This document shows, one piece after another, positions 47,786-60,289 of a stretch of DNA of 64,000 bases. Position 1 is the first letter of the stretch; the number at the start of each line of letters is the position of its first letter. The position numbers and the translations under genes were made by a program. The notes below the pieces were generated by a model, which saw nothing but the letters and a program-made list of their open reading frames with translations, ran no database searches and had not been told where the DNA came from. This DNA is from Pelodera strongyloides (lineage: Eukaryota; Nematoda; Chromadorea; Rhabditida; Rhabditidae): positions 1 to 64,000 of the forward strand of contig JAANDG010000040.1 of the NCBI GenBank assembly GCA_036852015.1. Direction: 5' to 3'.

Positions 47786-50700
47786 TGTGGATCATCAGGT
47801 ATCTGGGGAACATCTCCCTTGGAGCTTTTCCCCGAGTTCCAGGCCGGCATCCTTAGGTTCTCAACTAGAGGTGGTGACTGTCTGGGGCGTTCTGATCTGG
47901 CATCCTGTGCCGTTTGTAGCGAGAGAATTCATTTTTTCACGATGTCTGCGTGTCTGACCTGGGCCTTCGATGTGTCACCACCTCGTCCCTCGCCCTCTTG
48001 TACATTCTTTGCACTATTTTGGTTTTGTTGGCAGAATTTACATTGCGCTTTTTGCTGTAATTGCTCTGGACAATTACCGCCGTCGCTTTGTAAATTCTGA
48101 GCCCCGTCCTGACGCTGTGTAACTCTGACTTTGGTAGTTTTGATGACGTTTATCAGCGTTGGGATTCCTGCTCACGGGCACCCGAACACTCACTCTCTAG
48201 TTGAGATGGCTATTGTTATCGACCTATCGATTGATTAGTTGATTGTTTTATTATTGATGGATTGATATTGATATCAATAGCCATCTCTTCGCCAATCACA
48301 TATATTTTCTGCTGTGTAGAATTGACCGTCTACTCACAATTGGATTTTGACCTTTGTCATTTCCATCTCTAACCGTCTGCCGCTCTCTTCCCTCGCTCGT
48401 TTTGTGGTGTTTTTGTGTATGCACTCTCTGTTCTACTGTAGGTCAGTCCATACTCTCTCTGTCTGTCTCTGTCCCACTTTTTCTCATCTTCTCCATAACC
48501 CAGTGTTTATTATTTAACACACTCGTTTACTGTTTATCTCTCCGCTCTCTCCACTTTTTGCGTTGTTTATTGTGTACAGTACATTATCGCATATCTAGCC
48601 CATCGTACATGGAACTGCAGCTCAGTAAATGAAGTTTCTATAGGTTCGATTGCAGTTTTTTGTTCTTTTGGCGCGTACTCTAGCCCCTGTCCTGTCTGTT
48701 GAGGATAGCCGTTATCCCAAAGAATTGTGTGCGTTCCAATCATGTAAAGAGTATATATTATTAACACTTTTCACCCCTTATTACGTTTTCCCCAATAGTG
48801 CGCTTCGAGAGGGCGGAACTTGTTGGATGAAACGCTATTCGGAGTAAGTTGTAGTAGGGAGTTCTGTTTATTCGTACGGTTACTGTAGACTTGATATTCT
48901 GTTCTCCTGTTGCTTCTCTTTATCGTAGACGTCAGATATTTATGGCACTGGTATTCTAGCCCCGCCCCTTTTATTCCTCAGTTTTTGTGATGATTTCGAT
49001 TTATTGATTGATTTATTTATGCAAATTTACAACATTCAATCAATAAATCGATAATGTGTTACTTCCACCATTCAACGAAGGATACATATTCTTTCCAAAT
49101 ATATGTGTTCTTTGAACGAACTCTCTTCCCTCAAGCATGTACAGTAGGCATACAAATGGAAGTGAATTTATATATTTGAATAGAGTGCTAGGGCTTGTCA
49201 CCGTTTATCTCCCTGTTTTGTTTATTGTAACGATTTATGTGGGCCTCTGATATTACATATGTATATTTTGATTTGTCCGGGATTGTATTGTATTGCAGAC
49301 TGGGTACCGTAGTATGTCAGGCGAGCAGCATTTTCGGTGCGTGCCCAGTCTGCAGAATTGATTCCGTATTCAAATTTTCTTCAATCCAAATACTCGCGCA
49401 TCGCTATCTTCTTGATTATATCCTATCTATCAATGACCGTATACATTTTTTTGTGTTTGTTCGTTATTTAGATTCGTTATTCGAGCTGTAATTATTTTTA
49501 AAAGGGAGTGATGTGTGCTGCACATGTGCTGTACCCCTTTTTTGTCTATTCGAAGTTTTCCCTCTCGTTTATACACACATATATATTATTGCTTTCCGCA
49601 AGAGAAAGGACTCGATGATATAGTATCCATCCCGTATTTTTTATATTCTGGGCGTACTGTAGATATACAGAGCACTTGGATTATTCCCACTCTCTCGTTT
49701 TTTGGTTTTTTATTCCTTCTTTCTTTGAGTCTCTCTGTCTGTCTCCCTCTCTTCGCAGCAAATTATTGCTGATGATGAAATAAGGTTTAAAAATTATGTT
49801 ATGTTGTGATTGTATTTGAAAAATTCACAAAAAGATACTGGTGATTGCTACAGAAAAAAACTACAGTAGTATAACAAGCATTTAGTCCAGGTATGCATAT
49901 CGTAAGTATCCTAGCACTTTTATTGTGTTCTTATCTATGTAAATACAGTGAATATGAAGAAACCTTTTACATTTTTTTCGATAACCTAGGAATTCGAGTC
50001 ATTAATGTTCACCTACAAAGCAAGGACAATATAGAAATAATTTTTATTAGCGAAATGAAGAACAAAAGTAAACACAAAAAATGGGAACATACATTACACG
50101 TACGGTAAAGTTTACATGGTTGGTAAAAGCTAACGCGGAACCGGGAGTAATAAAACGGGGAAACTTACAGGAGATAATCAATAAAAACCAAACATAGTTA
50201 TACTGTACAAATTTGCGTACACTGTAAAATCATGCCTACGGGCTTAGGCTTCCTTGAAGTTTGGAGCCACGAACAGGACACGGTGAAAAATTATTAACAA
50301 GAATGGATATATGTAAATCGTAAATGTACTATATGATCGGTCCCTTTATGCTAATTCATCTAACCATATGTGTGAAGAGCACCGAGCGGATATGGATGGA
50401 AATATATAAAACACTCTGCAACATGACAAATAAAAAATATTATTTCAATGACGAGAAGCAAAATTTTTCGATATTCTACATCTATATGTCAACTTTTTCT
50501 ATTATTAAACGCAAAGAAACTGGTCAAGTAAAACATAACCATGAAGTTACGGAAAAGGGAAAGAAAACTAAGCTAGTTTATGGAAGACAGCATAGGAATG
50601 AGCAAGCTCGTTTAGCACAAATATAACTGGCCCCAAAAAAGCTACAAAGAACCAATTTCAGTGAATTTGGGTGAACCATAAACCATAATGAATATGAATA

Positions 50701-50870
50701 AATTTAACATCTGACTACAGAACATATATTATCGACAAATTACTCCAGTGAATAACTATGACAAACAATATGGCACTAGCTAGGGAATAAATTACTACGG
50801 TTAGGTCTCATGCATGCAGGATAGCTCCTTACTCTGGTCCACTACTAATACTTGGCACCGAGCTTTCTGA
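47786..50870. other. Intergenic between GSK3 and the NEURL2-like gene
   Basis: Holds the GSK3 3' UTR at its left and the unresolved 3' end of the minus-strand NEURL2-like gene at its right. Contains a small inverted repeat at 48203-48287. No other gene recognised; open frames are T-rich shadows. Confidence 0.4.
48203..48287. repeat. Inverted repeat, 85 bp
   Basis: GAGATGGCTATTGTTATC at the left pairs with GATATCAATAGCCATCTC at the right around a GATT-rich loop. Possibly a tiny MITE; no TTAA flanks. Confidence 0.65.
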
Positions 50871-50873
50871 TGA

Positions 50874-50979
50874 TTAAAGTGGTATGACACGAGGTTCCCA
50901 TGTAATATATGCAAATTTTGGTGCCGGAAGGGCACATAACATAACATACTGTTTAGAACCACGTGTCACAGCGCTTTAA
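50874..50979. mobile_element. TTAAAGTG-type MITE, 106 bp
   Basis: TTAA-AGTGGTATGACACGAGGTTC at the left and GAACCACGTGTCACAGCGCT-TTAA at the right. One of the shortest copies of the family, with almost only the terminal repeats left. Confidence 0.75.
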
Positions 50980-51488
50980 ATTTGAGGGATAAATAAGTCT
51001 ACGGTATACTCCTACCCGGCCGGGAATAACTGGGCCTGGAGGTGGGGCGGCAACCTGTTTAGGGAGCATTGTCCATCCGACAGTAGACATCTCACTTTAC
51101 GGGTGCACAGGGAAGTGAGACGGTCGGGAGAACGGAGCAGCGGAGCTATTCTGATCTAAATAAGTATCATAAAATAAAGTAAATACCTCCTTCTTCTTTT
51201 TCATGAAGACTTATCCAAAAAAAAAACGCAATCGCAGTTACCAGAAATGTGCGTACACTGCACTTAGGAAAATAAGACTTCTTCATATAATCTCATCATT
51301 CTTTAGACTTTTGAAGGAACTTTCACTAATCGTAATCGATCTTTTTTTACTTTATTTAGAATTAACTACTAATACTTAGAATTAACCACTAACCACTATT
51401 TATAGATAGAAAACAAACGTTTAATCAACAACTACGGTTCTAAGGTCTACGCGACACGTAAAGACTCTATGACAATACATATAGGGTG

Positions 51489-51617
51489 TTTAGAGCGATA
51501 TGACACGTTGTTTGTGAAACGAACAGACAGTTGAATTTCCATGTACTATGTGGTGCATGCAAACAAGTTATGGACATTTTCTGTAGAAACCCCCAGAAAC
51601 GTGGCATCCCGTTTTAG
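51489..51617. mobile_element. TTAAAGCG-type MITE beside the NEURL2-like exon 4
   Basis: Left end TTTAGAGCGATATGACACGT, right end CAGAAACGTGGCATCCCGTT then TTAGA; both TTAA sites have mutated to TTAG(A). It starts about 26 bp inside the intron after the donor at 51642. Confidence 0.6.
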
Positions 51618-51642
51618 ATCAAAAAGAAAAACGTATAGTTAC

Positions 51643-53609
51643 CTCCTTCGTATTTCCGAACACATCAACCACCGCATATAGTTGTTCATCAATGGAGACT
51701 TCCGTAACTTTATCGGGACTTAAATCAAAGCCGTTCAACACGAGGTGCAATCTGGAGAATATGACAATTAAGGATCTCGAAGCTATTCAATCCTGAACAA
51801 TTTCGTTGCTTATGGTATGATAATGCTTTAAACTTGAGGTTCAAGGTGATACATCAGTGACAAGGACAAGTCATTCTTGATTTTGTATAAGCAGTGGGAT
51901 GCTGGGCACAGAATAATACACTTTTCAAGGTTTCCACTTACAATACCTCGTGAACGTTTCCTCAATATTACATAGCGTATTACCCAACCACCATTACAAC
52001 AAAAGAGTAAACGCGAATGCAAATCATATAACGTTCGTATGTTCGTAATCCACACTTCACCATTTGACCCACATCTTCCTGGTGTATTTAATAAAGAACT
52101 AAAAATAAATAAAGCTACCTGGCTCTATCCGAGCGTTGCGGACATGGGGCAAAGTAGACACCAACTCTGCTGCCAACATCGGTGGGAAGAGAAGTCGAAG
52201 GACTGTCGAGACTGAACGGAGACACAGAGACCATCCAGGCATGCCCAGCCAACAAACTAAATCATAAATGGTAATAATATACAAATACAGTCCACCTGAC
52301 CACCATGCAACTGTCATGTTGAATAGGAAGGACAAATTTTGATTTACCTTATGAACGAAAGATGGTTTAACATTTTGGACAAACCAGGCCGATTTATTTT
52401 TCTAAACACAAGCTCGTACCGCACACTAATATCCCAACATAAGTGTAACTGGTGATGAAGTATGTGATGATATTCTGGTGTCTAGCGTTCAAGCCGGGTT
52501 CAATTCCCAAGTGTTCAAAATCGAAATGTTTCGTCTACACAATATTATCCAACTTTCTATGGAGCACTTCAATTTTTTTAAAGTCAACACTATTATTAAT
52601 TAATGGTCTGAGTCGGAAATGTTCCTAAATGTTAAGATCGATTTACAGAATATCCACTAATTGCTTTGGAATAAGAATAAAATAAACACAAATATTAATA
52701 TTATGAGTGGCTAGAGATACCAACAGTACTCATAGCATACTAGGACTCAGTACTCCGATGCGCGATATAGCGGCCGGTATTTGAAACCTATTTTAGACCA
52801 GATAGCTGCTTTAGACAACACATGTGTCATGCAAATGAACAAAATTATAATAAAAAATGATACTGTAAAACAAACTAGTCGTCACTAGTTATGAATTCAC
52901 CGTCCACAATACGTTTTAAAAACCGGATGTTGTACCGCTTTAAGTGTAAAGCGAAAAAGAAATAAAGAAATAGAACCTCGCATCTGGATGCATGTTCGGG
53001 TTGAGCCTGGTAAGTCCGATCCTCAGGTGGCCAGTCCATCCGCCCTCCACATTCTCGATCGATACGAAGAAGGGTTCATAAGGTCTGAGCGGACGCTCCG
53101 AGAAGACCAGAGCCTGGAAAGAGTTGGTAATTATAGCTTATTATTGCCTTGCGAGATTATCCTCATTTGCCAATCACAGCTCATGCGCACTGAATGAACA
53201 CAAACAAAATGCTCTACCAGAACAGAGAATGCCCTCATTTGAATACCGAATAGAATAAAATTGGGGATCATTTCTGAATACCTTGGTTCATTGAAATTGA
53301 CAGCATAAATGAATCATCATGGATACAAAGACAACGATGAGGTGCATTTGAGTGTAATAGGAAAATCATATTAGGCAAAAGCTAAGCAGCTATTTGCGAT
53401 CAACGCTCCACAGAGGATAAACAACGCTTCGCGTAACAATGATGCAGAAATCATAAAATATACATAAAATGTACCTTTTCAAAGCTCACTCGCCGTAGCG
53501 CTCGCCTTCTACCCTCGTAAAGAGCAATGTTTTCCCCGTGGTATGGGTGAAAGAGAATCGGACCGTCAGTAGACACACAAGCCTGAGCATGACGAGACGT
53601 TGACGCCAT
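51643..53609 (-). CDS. NEURL2: NEURL2-like NHR-domain protein, four exons, 3' end unresolved
   Basis: Neuralized-homology (NHR) proteins of this kind are adaptors of cullin or RING ubiquitin ligases. Exons: 53609-53475 (ATG, 45 codons), 53113-52977, 52211-52119, 51751-51643; phases 0, 2, 2, 0 agree. NHR signatures: ILFHPYHGENIALYEGRRRA (about 18-37), VFSERPLRPYEPFFVSIENV (about 48-67) and EGGWTGHLRIGLTRLNP (about 68-84). Then GSRVGVYFAPCP and LHLVLNGFDLSPDKV...LYAVVDVFGNTK, the second NHR half, closest in my reading to vertebrate NEURL2. Compared with NEURL2, some 70 residues between the two halves are missing, so an exon in the 765-bp intron 2 may have been overlooked. The GTTCTA donor of exon 2 is weak. 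No C-terminal SOCS box exon could be placed downstream of 51643. A NEURL1/4-type protein is the alternative. Confidence 0.8.
52758..52943. mobile_element. TTAAAGCG-type MITE in NEURL2-like intron 2
   Basis: Left end GCGATATAGCGGCCGGTATT then TGAAA, right end TTTTAAAAACCGGATGTTGT then ACCGCTTTAA. The inner box CACCGTCCACAATACG is the complement-side version of the family box. The right end is ~34 bp from the exon 2 donor. Confidence 0.65.
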
Positions 53610-56201
53610 TCTGAAATGTATTGATTTACTAAAGACCAAAAGCGTCAATCACCTGTCGTACACAGAATAAAATAATTTAATGCCTTCTTAGTTGGAAAAA
53701 AACGGTCATATATGAAAAACAATGACTTTGAGGAGCAGTACAACAGCGCCATGAACACGGCAATAAACCGTAGATAAATGCTGAAAAACCAACGCGTAGA
53801 AACAAATACACAAGGCAATAACAAAATTGTTAACGAGACTATAGACAATGTTGTGAACGAGACTATAGACAATGTCGTAAACGAGAATACGCTGTACAAC
53901 GAACTTAGAGCAATAGTACCAGGAACAAGGGATAGCCAGTACAATGAATGGAGCAACGAATTCGAAATTATTCACCGTAAGTAAATACAAGAATGTTGTG
54001 CAATGGAAATCTACATGAAAATCTCACGTTACGGATTAAAAGTACACGGGCTTTTTCGAAGGAAGGGACCTTGCTTCCTATAAGCGTAAGTCTGTGAGAA
54101 CCAATATTCGTAAAATAAACATAAAGAATAACTATTAGAATAGGTCCATCTATCTGTTGGTCAGATAAAATGCGATGCGTACATCTTTCGGCCTAATCGA
54201 TGCCACGGTTCTCGGCTCTCTCCCTGTCTGGCGCACTATTTCGTGCAATAAGTTTCTCTAACATATGGGCGCATCCAAAAATGTGCACTATCTCGGCATT
54301 AATATTCTGTGGAAATCGAGTTAACTCGTTCTGCAGAAAATCGAGTTTACTCTGTATTCTAATTATGATTTTTATTTATTATTACAAAGTGAGCCGGCAA
54401 GGGAAGTGGTGTTTCACAAGAAAAAAATATATATATACGATAAAAGTTGGTGTTCAATTCGAAAGGAATCTTAAATTACGATACCATCACTGGCTGTAAC
54501 TTTCATCTAAAAATGTTATAGATTACTATTTGGAGCTCCAGAAGGTATATATCACTACGGATTATATTTGTTTAATCCATGTATACTCGTTTATGGCCTT
54601 GAATTTCAATGGCCCTTTGAAAATTCTATTTCGGGTGGTAATAGTCCCAGACGACCAGAGTCAGCTACTTTCCCTTGAGCTGACGACTGAAAATAGTGCC
54701 TCGAATATGGAGAGTGGAGATTATTCGTGTTGGTCTGGTTGGCAGAGACGCATACATACTAGTACTTTCAGTGGTATTTCTACCTTCGAAGCGCTGAAAT
54801 GCTCATGGCTTTTTTAAGGCTTACCAATATATAAACATATATTTATTATTTATTTATTAATTACCTATTGCAACAACTAGATCAAGATTTCCCATTGCCG
54901 CAGATGGTTTTCTATCTCATGTACATGGATCTTTTAAATCAGAATGTAATTACGCTGCTACGCGCCGAAAGAAATGCTAGCTTCATTTATATGGCATTAC
55001 CTTCGCGCATTTGCGGCTCAACAGCACGGGATGTGCATCGTTTACATATTTATTCCCGTTGATGTATTACTGTCATAAACATTTGTCCAACTTGCCGTCA
55101 TAAAGATTTTTAGGCCTAGGGTCTCATCTATTTAATATTATTGCTAGCCATTGCCTCTATTTCTTTTGTTTGTTTTGGGTGTTCGCTATCTACGCGCTTA
55201 TGAATTCTTTTGTCGCTTTATCACTTCCTAGACAACGCCCGAAAATCGTTATTTCAAACTTTTCCTTTAAAAACATATAATTACCAGATATAATTATTCC
55301 GCATGAAATACATCTACAGTAATATACTTGCACACGTGTAACATCCAAATGTATCAATCTATGGTTATAGTTTGCAAATCTACGTTTTATTATTCAAGCT
55401 TTGTGTAGTCCTTGTCGTTGCAATAAAAAGTCATGTACAGTACTACATAACTATATTTTTTGTGTAAATACGAAATACCTTCTGTTTGTATAGAACTGCC
55501 CTGCACGTGCACACATCGAGTTCCAGGGTTTTTCTATGGAAACTTTAAAAGTTGCTCGTTTGTCACTAAAAGTTTACTGCGTTATACTTCATCACCTTTG
55601 CTTTTCTAAAACAGAAAGCTAGCCGATTATCAAACTATGTCCTACTCAAAACCCCTAAAAATTATTATTGTAATGACTTATATATATATATATATATAGT
55701 CCAAATATCGTTGTCTATTATTCACCAGGTTGTATAATTAAGAATTTAAGATGATAGTTTGTAAAAAGGAATGCGGATCTTTTTTTCTCTTTTTTTTCTA
55801 TATTTCCTATTCCTTTCCCAAACTGTCATTCAATTTCACTATTGACGGGTGCAAGGACGGACAGCGCTTTAGTTCGGATAAGACACTTTTTGAACTCGCC
55901 TGTTCAATTTTTGACTTTTGTTTATAATCAGTTTACTATACTACATTTTAATTTACAATTTCTTAAAATAATATTAAAAGAAGCTGATTCCCGCTCTTCT
56001 CTTTACGTTGTCTTTTTGTCTCAGATACTCTGAATTTGTAGCTGTAATTAGTAATTCTGAGTGAAAATTTCGCGCAAATTATCGAAGAATTTACCCTAGA
56101 ATTATCTTCGTTTACTTCTCTAGTTCTTTTTTTACCATTTGCTTTGCAATCTCTGCTCCCGCTGTTTCAAAGGTTTATACCGCATAATAATATTGAATCG
56201 G
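53610..56201. other. Intergenic, no gene recognised
   Basis: AT-rich. ACGAGACTATAGACAATGT is repeated twice in tandem at 53834-53875 (21 bp unit). A (TA) run lies at 55679-55699. The 95-103 codon frames at 53645-53956 and 54530-54817 overlap antisense frames or lack splice context and resemble nothing known. Confidence 0.4.
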
Positions 56202-56372
56202 TTAAAGCGAAATGCTAGCCCCTTTGGAAAATTTGCATATGATACGCAAATCCTATGTATCCTATGCTAATTTTATACGATCGTCCACGGCAATCGTACA
56301 AAATTAGCATAGGATACATAGGATTTGCTTGTCATATGCAAATTTTCCAAAGAGGCTAGCATTTCGCTTTAA
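56202..56372. mobile_element. Nearly perfect palindromic MITE, TTAAAGCGAAATGCTAGCC ends
   Basis: TTAA-AGCGAAATGCTAGCC at the left, GGCTAGCATTTCGCT-TTAA at the right. The arms of about 80 bp pair almost throughout (CTATGTATCCTATGCTAATT against its complement) around the loop GATCGTCCACGGCAATCGTA. 171 bp with TTAA at both ends. Confidence 0.9.
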
Positions 56373-56505
56373 CTGCTCTACTGTAAAATACCATAGTGTA
56401 ACACTGACATTATATACCATGTACCATATCTTATCTTATACCCATACACATACTTCATACATTTATCTACACTCTCATAGTTTCCGCACTACTTAGTTAT
56501 ATTAT

Positions 56506-56897
56506 TTAAAGGGCCCATCAAAGTAAACCTATATTTACGACGTATTCATAATGTGTATAGAGCATTTTTATTACAATATATACAAACCCAATTTCACCTA
56601 CTTTCGCCCTCGAGGACTTTTTCCGATGTGCTCATCATCATATGTATACCGTAAAACTGCAGAGATCGAAGCTGTCTACGCAAATTTATCAAGAAATTAA
56701 AATGCGAGCTAGATTTGCATATACACCTTGGAAGTCTGCAGCTTTATGGTATACATATGATGATGAGCACATCGGAAAAAGTCCTCGAGGGCGAAAGTAG
56801 GTGAAATTTGGTTTGTATATATTGTAATAAAAATGCTTTATATACATTATGAACGTTTCGTAAATATAGGTTTACTTTGATGGGCCTGTCCCTTTAA
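56506..56897. mobile_element. Palindromic MITE, complete copy of the window-start element
   Basis: TTAA-AGGGCCCATCAAAGTAAAC at the left and GTTTACTTTGATGGGCCTGT then CCCT-TTAA at the right. Long internal complementarity includes GGACTTTTTCCGATGTGCTC against its complement and GTATACC...GGTATAC. The copy at 1-370 is about 80% similar by eye. Confidence 0.9.
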
Positions 56898-58016
56898 GTT
56901 TAAAAAGCTCCTTTTATAGTCCACAATGAGGTCATTCTTCCGTTTTGGGAAAGTATTTGAGCGATCTTTATCTTCTCGACTGACGATTTCTTTATATAGA
57001 AAAAGCACACAAAAACATGCAGGATGCGAATAGTCATTGAAGCCGCGGGATTTGACATCATAACCTGAAAATATGTTGTATTTTACAGAAAATAGACAGA
57101 AAATTCCGACGAGAGATGTTTTTAGCGAAAGTTCGCGAACTACACGTACATACATAGTTGAATTCAATATACTTATTTGTTGACACATTGTCAATGGTTT
57201 TCCCTTTGTAGGATTTATATTGAAAATTTTCACGTCACTTGCGTCACTGTTTTCTAAATAAAACAGCTCAAAACAACAAGGGAATTCACACGCAATATTT
57301 TGAATGAAGTATTCCTTTTTTATTTAACAACATTTTTATTTATTCATTGCTATGAGTTTACCTTGAAAGTTTAGACGTGACCAAGTACTTTTCAGTTGGT
57401 TTGAACTGGAGAAACAATCATGCGCGACATTGCATCACTGTTTATGTTATAATTTTCTATTACTGTTTCCTGCTTCTCCTGCGGGCACGATTTTTTATGG
57501 TTTATCTTTTAGATCAAGTTTATTTTTCAGATTTAACGAATACGAAATTTATCAAAATTGGTCCAAATCAAAGCCTGGCCGGGACTGAATCGAACCGTAT
57601 AGAACAAGTCAGTTATAATTTTTTATTTAAATTTAAACCTACATACATACAACTAAAACTAACTAAAGAAGCGACAACTCAAAAGGAGCTTTGTAACAAC
57701 GTAAGTTGTATTTTTAATTATATTGTCTGAATACTCTGGAGATACGCGGTAGATGTGCCATATTTCAGTCGCGAATGCGAACTGTCATTGAAATTGGACA
57801 CTCTTTGCGAACTCCTGGGCGCGCACTCCGCGCACCCTAGGCTCTAAATTGGCTCAACCATAGCGTCCATAGCTACCTGAATTTTCGCGCTGTCTATTTG
57901 GTTTTTCGGGGCGTGGGGGACACAGAACAGTAGTCAGAATAGAGAATCTACTTTTTACTGCATGCTTGAAACGTATTTCAACTGTCACAACAAACAACAT
58001 TGGTGCTACTTGTATT
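56898..58016. other. Intergenic with weak exon-like segments
   Basis: A segment near 57530-57610 (DLTNTKFIKIGPNQSLAGTE) lies between TTTTTCAG and GTCAGT, and LKLTKEATTQKELCNN near 57655-57702 is followed by GTAAGT. They could be exons of an unknown plus-strand gene, but I cannot link them or name a family. Confidence 0.25.
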
Positions 58017-58196
58017 TTAAAGCGAAATACTTTTTTTTGTTGAAACACATCGAGTACATCAGCATTCTTATGCAGCTTATGCAAATGAACATAAAGTAGA
58101 ATAAAAAATCGAGCTCAATTCGAGCAAATTTCATAAATACGTAAGAAGTCAGTTGTCCACGATGAGTTTCAAAAGCCGGCCGATATTTCGCTTTAA
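58017..58196. mobile_element. TTAAAGCG-type MITE, 180 bp, copy near 58.1 kb
   Basis: TTAA-AGCGAAATAC...GTTGAAACACATCGAG at the left, CCACGATGAGTTTCAAAAGC then CGGCCGATATTTCGCT-TTAA at the right. The inner box TCAGTTGTCCACGATG is the complement of CATCGTGGACAACT in other copies. Confidence 0.85.
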
Positions 58197-58429
58197 TACC
58201 CTTTTATTTTTGCCCTGCCATGTCCAGTGATGTTTGGCATTGAATTTATTTCTAGTCTTGCAGACGTTTCAGTTTTCTCACGTCATGCTTTAGAGATTAT
58301 AATCGAGGCTTTAAATCTAAAATTTCATGTTTTTTCTTGCTTTTCATCTACACGTTCCTGTGTTTATCCCACTGATTTTTTTTTTGTATTTTCTAAAATT
58401 CCTGGCTGCTTTTTGCGACTTTCCGAGAT

Positions 58430-58570
58430 TTAAAGCAAAATACCGGCCGGTTTTTGAAACACATCGTGTACAGATGATTTTTCTTACGTATATGCTAATT
58501 TACTCAAATTTAGCTCGTTTTTTTTATTATAATTTATGTTCATTTGCATAAGTTATAAGTTATAAGTTTT
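58430..58570 (+). mobile_element. TTAAAGC-type MITE, right end missing
   Basis: TTAA-AGCAAAATACCGGCCGG then TTTTTGAAACACATCGTGTA, followed by TTTATGTTCATTTGCATAAG as in the 58774 copy, and then it breaks off. The terminal repeat is not found on the right. Confidence 0.65.
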
Positions 58571-58773
58571 TATGCTCATTTGCATAAGTTTAGTGAAAAA
58601 ATTTACATAAGTATAGTAATAAGTAAATATTAATAAGTAAACAACCTAATTCGCCATAACTCAGTATATAGCTTTACATAGCATAGCATAGACGCATAGA
58701 TCGGCAATGATTTATTGATTAGCTATGCAAATTGAATGGCTTATTCACCCGTAAACTTCTCTGAACATAAAAG

Positions 58774-58953
58774 TTAAAGCGAAATACGGGCCGGTTTTTG
58801 AACGCATCGTGGACAACTCAATTCTTACGAATTTATGCCAATCTGCGCGAATTTAGCTCAATTCTTTATTCAAATTTATGTTCATTTGCATAATCTGCAT
58901 AGAATGTTGGTCTACTGGATCTTTTTCAAAAACCGGCCGGTAGTTCGCTTTAA
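58774..58953. mobile_element. TTAAAGCG-type MITE, 180 bp, best-preserved copy
   Basis: TTAA-AGCGAAATACGGGCCGG then TTTTTGAACGCATCGTGGAC at the left; CAAAAACCGGCCGGTAGTTC then GCT-TTAA at the right. The box GTGGACAACTCAATTCTTAC sits 30 bp inside the left end. It is the reference copy for the family in this window. Confidence 0.9.
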
Positions 58954-59485
58954 AACAATTTCAAAACCCATTGTGCGACTCCTCTTTTCTGTATATTTGT
59001 TCACCACGTGTATGTTTTATGTTGTCGATTTTTAGAGAAAAAAAAGCTCAACAAGAACCCATATTCAGTTCAAATAATTCCATATAAAATCTAATAATAA
59101 ATGAAAGAAACTAGTTTATGTTTTTTTTGTTACATTAAATCTTAATTATTGCCATTATTTTTTATCACATTATCTTTTCGTTTGACGCATATAATTAAGA
59201 AAATATTAACGACATAATAAATTAATGAATATTGGATAGACAAAAATGCTTCCATAAATTTGTCCCTGTGAGCCAATCTTCCCCTTGCTTCTGTTCACTT
59301 TATTATTCCTATGATATTTATTTTAAATATTCCTCCTTTACATTTTTTACAGACTTCCCAGAAACTTCAACGCTTTACCTTCCAATTTCCAGTAATTCTA
59401 CAGTATTCTTTGTATTCTAATTGGTGCTTCAGGGTCATTAACTCGTTAAGGGTTACGGTATTCATTCCCTGATTTGCATAAAATT
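58954..59485. other. Intergenic, nothing recognised
   Basis: Very AT-rich; upstream region of the exon at 59486. Confidence 0.4.
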
Positions 59486-60032
59486 ATGCCACTACCAAAC
59501 GGTGGTCTGCCAGATAGGACGGCCTTATCTAATAATTCAAGTTCAAGAAATACAGAAGACGGTTTTCGATATTACGGAGTCCAAGATGACGATATTCAAA
59601 AGTCGGACGATACGGGCGAATTTGAATTGATTAACCCAGCTGATCAGGGTATTGATCGTAGTTCTGTCAACTATAGGGACACCAGTTCTCCATCAATAAA
59701 TCAATATTTCACTGAAGCCACACCTCCGTATTCAATCAAAGAACAAAGGGCAAATTGGTGCGATCTCAGTCCACCATTGCCAGCTGTAAACATTGGTGCG
59801 CCAGGGTACCCGGAGGGACGAATTGGCCATCTGCCAACCTCGAGTTTAAAGAGTATACAAACTACAACTTCGTCATGGAATGATACACCTTTAAATAATT
59901 ATACTACCAAGTCTACGCCCAAACATATGTTGAAAATGAACAATAATTATGAAAACGCCACGTTTTGGACAGCGTTTCTGAAATTATTCCCTTTAAATGT
60001 ACCACCACATCTATCAACGTGGATGAGACCAC
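59486..60032 (+). CDS. Unrecognised protein, long 5' exon
   Basis: The frame from ATG 59486 (MPLPNGGLPDRTALSNNSSS) stays open for 182 codons to a GTGAGT donor at 60033, then continues as obvious non-coding AT-rich sequence. The N-terminal ~150 residues are polar, rich in Ser, Asn, Thr and Pro (DDDIQKSDDTGEFELINPAD), as in a cytosolic tail. The last 25 residues (FWTAFLKLFPLNVPPHLSTW) are hydrophobic and aromatic and look like the lead-in to a membrane or folded domain. No following exon could be placed before NHE8 begins at 61522. It could be the start of a membrane protein, or a gene broken by the MITE at 60625. No family assigned. Confidence 0.45.
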
Positions 60033-60289
60033 GTGAGTTTATGATATTTTATTATTTATTACTATTTATTACTATTAACATTTATGAAGACAATACACTG
60101 AAACTAAAAACACTTTCAAAAATCGAAATGTGCCACGTAATTCGCCACAATTTTGTGTGGCGAATGCTGCACAAATATTATATTTTGGCATTTTTGGCGG
60201 TTCTAGACATTCAGCTGGGAAGCATATGTGTGGTTTGAAAGAGTCTTTTTCGACCTCCCAATAGTTTTGAAATCTGACTATCTTTGAAG

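Noticed and set aside
50220..50280. Minus-strand frame HRVLFVAPNFKEA with stop
   Set aside because: No acceptor site before it and too short to assign.
50840..50880. Terminal SOCS-box-like exon (LIIRKLGAKY) of the NEURL2-like gene on the minus strand
   Set aside because: The frame starts inside the MITE at 50874-50979 and only about ten residues are available; too little to support.
51190..51260. Membrane-segment exon (VRTFLVTAIAFFFWISLHEK) following NEURL2-like exon 4
   Set aside because: The frame with the hydrophobic segment is not in the phase required by exon 4; the in-phase frame stops at once.
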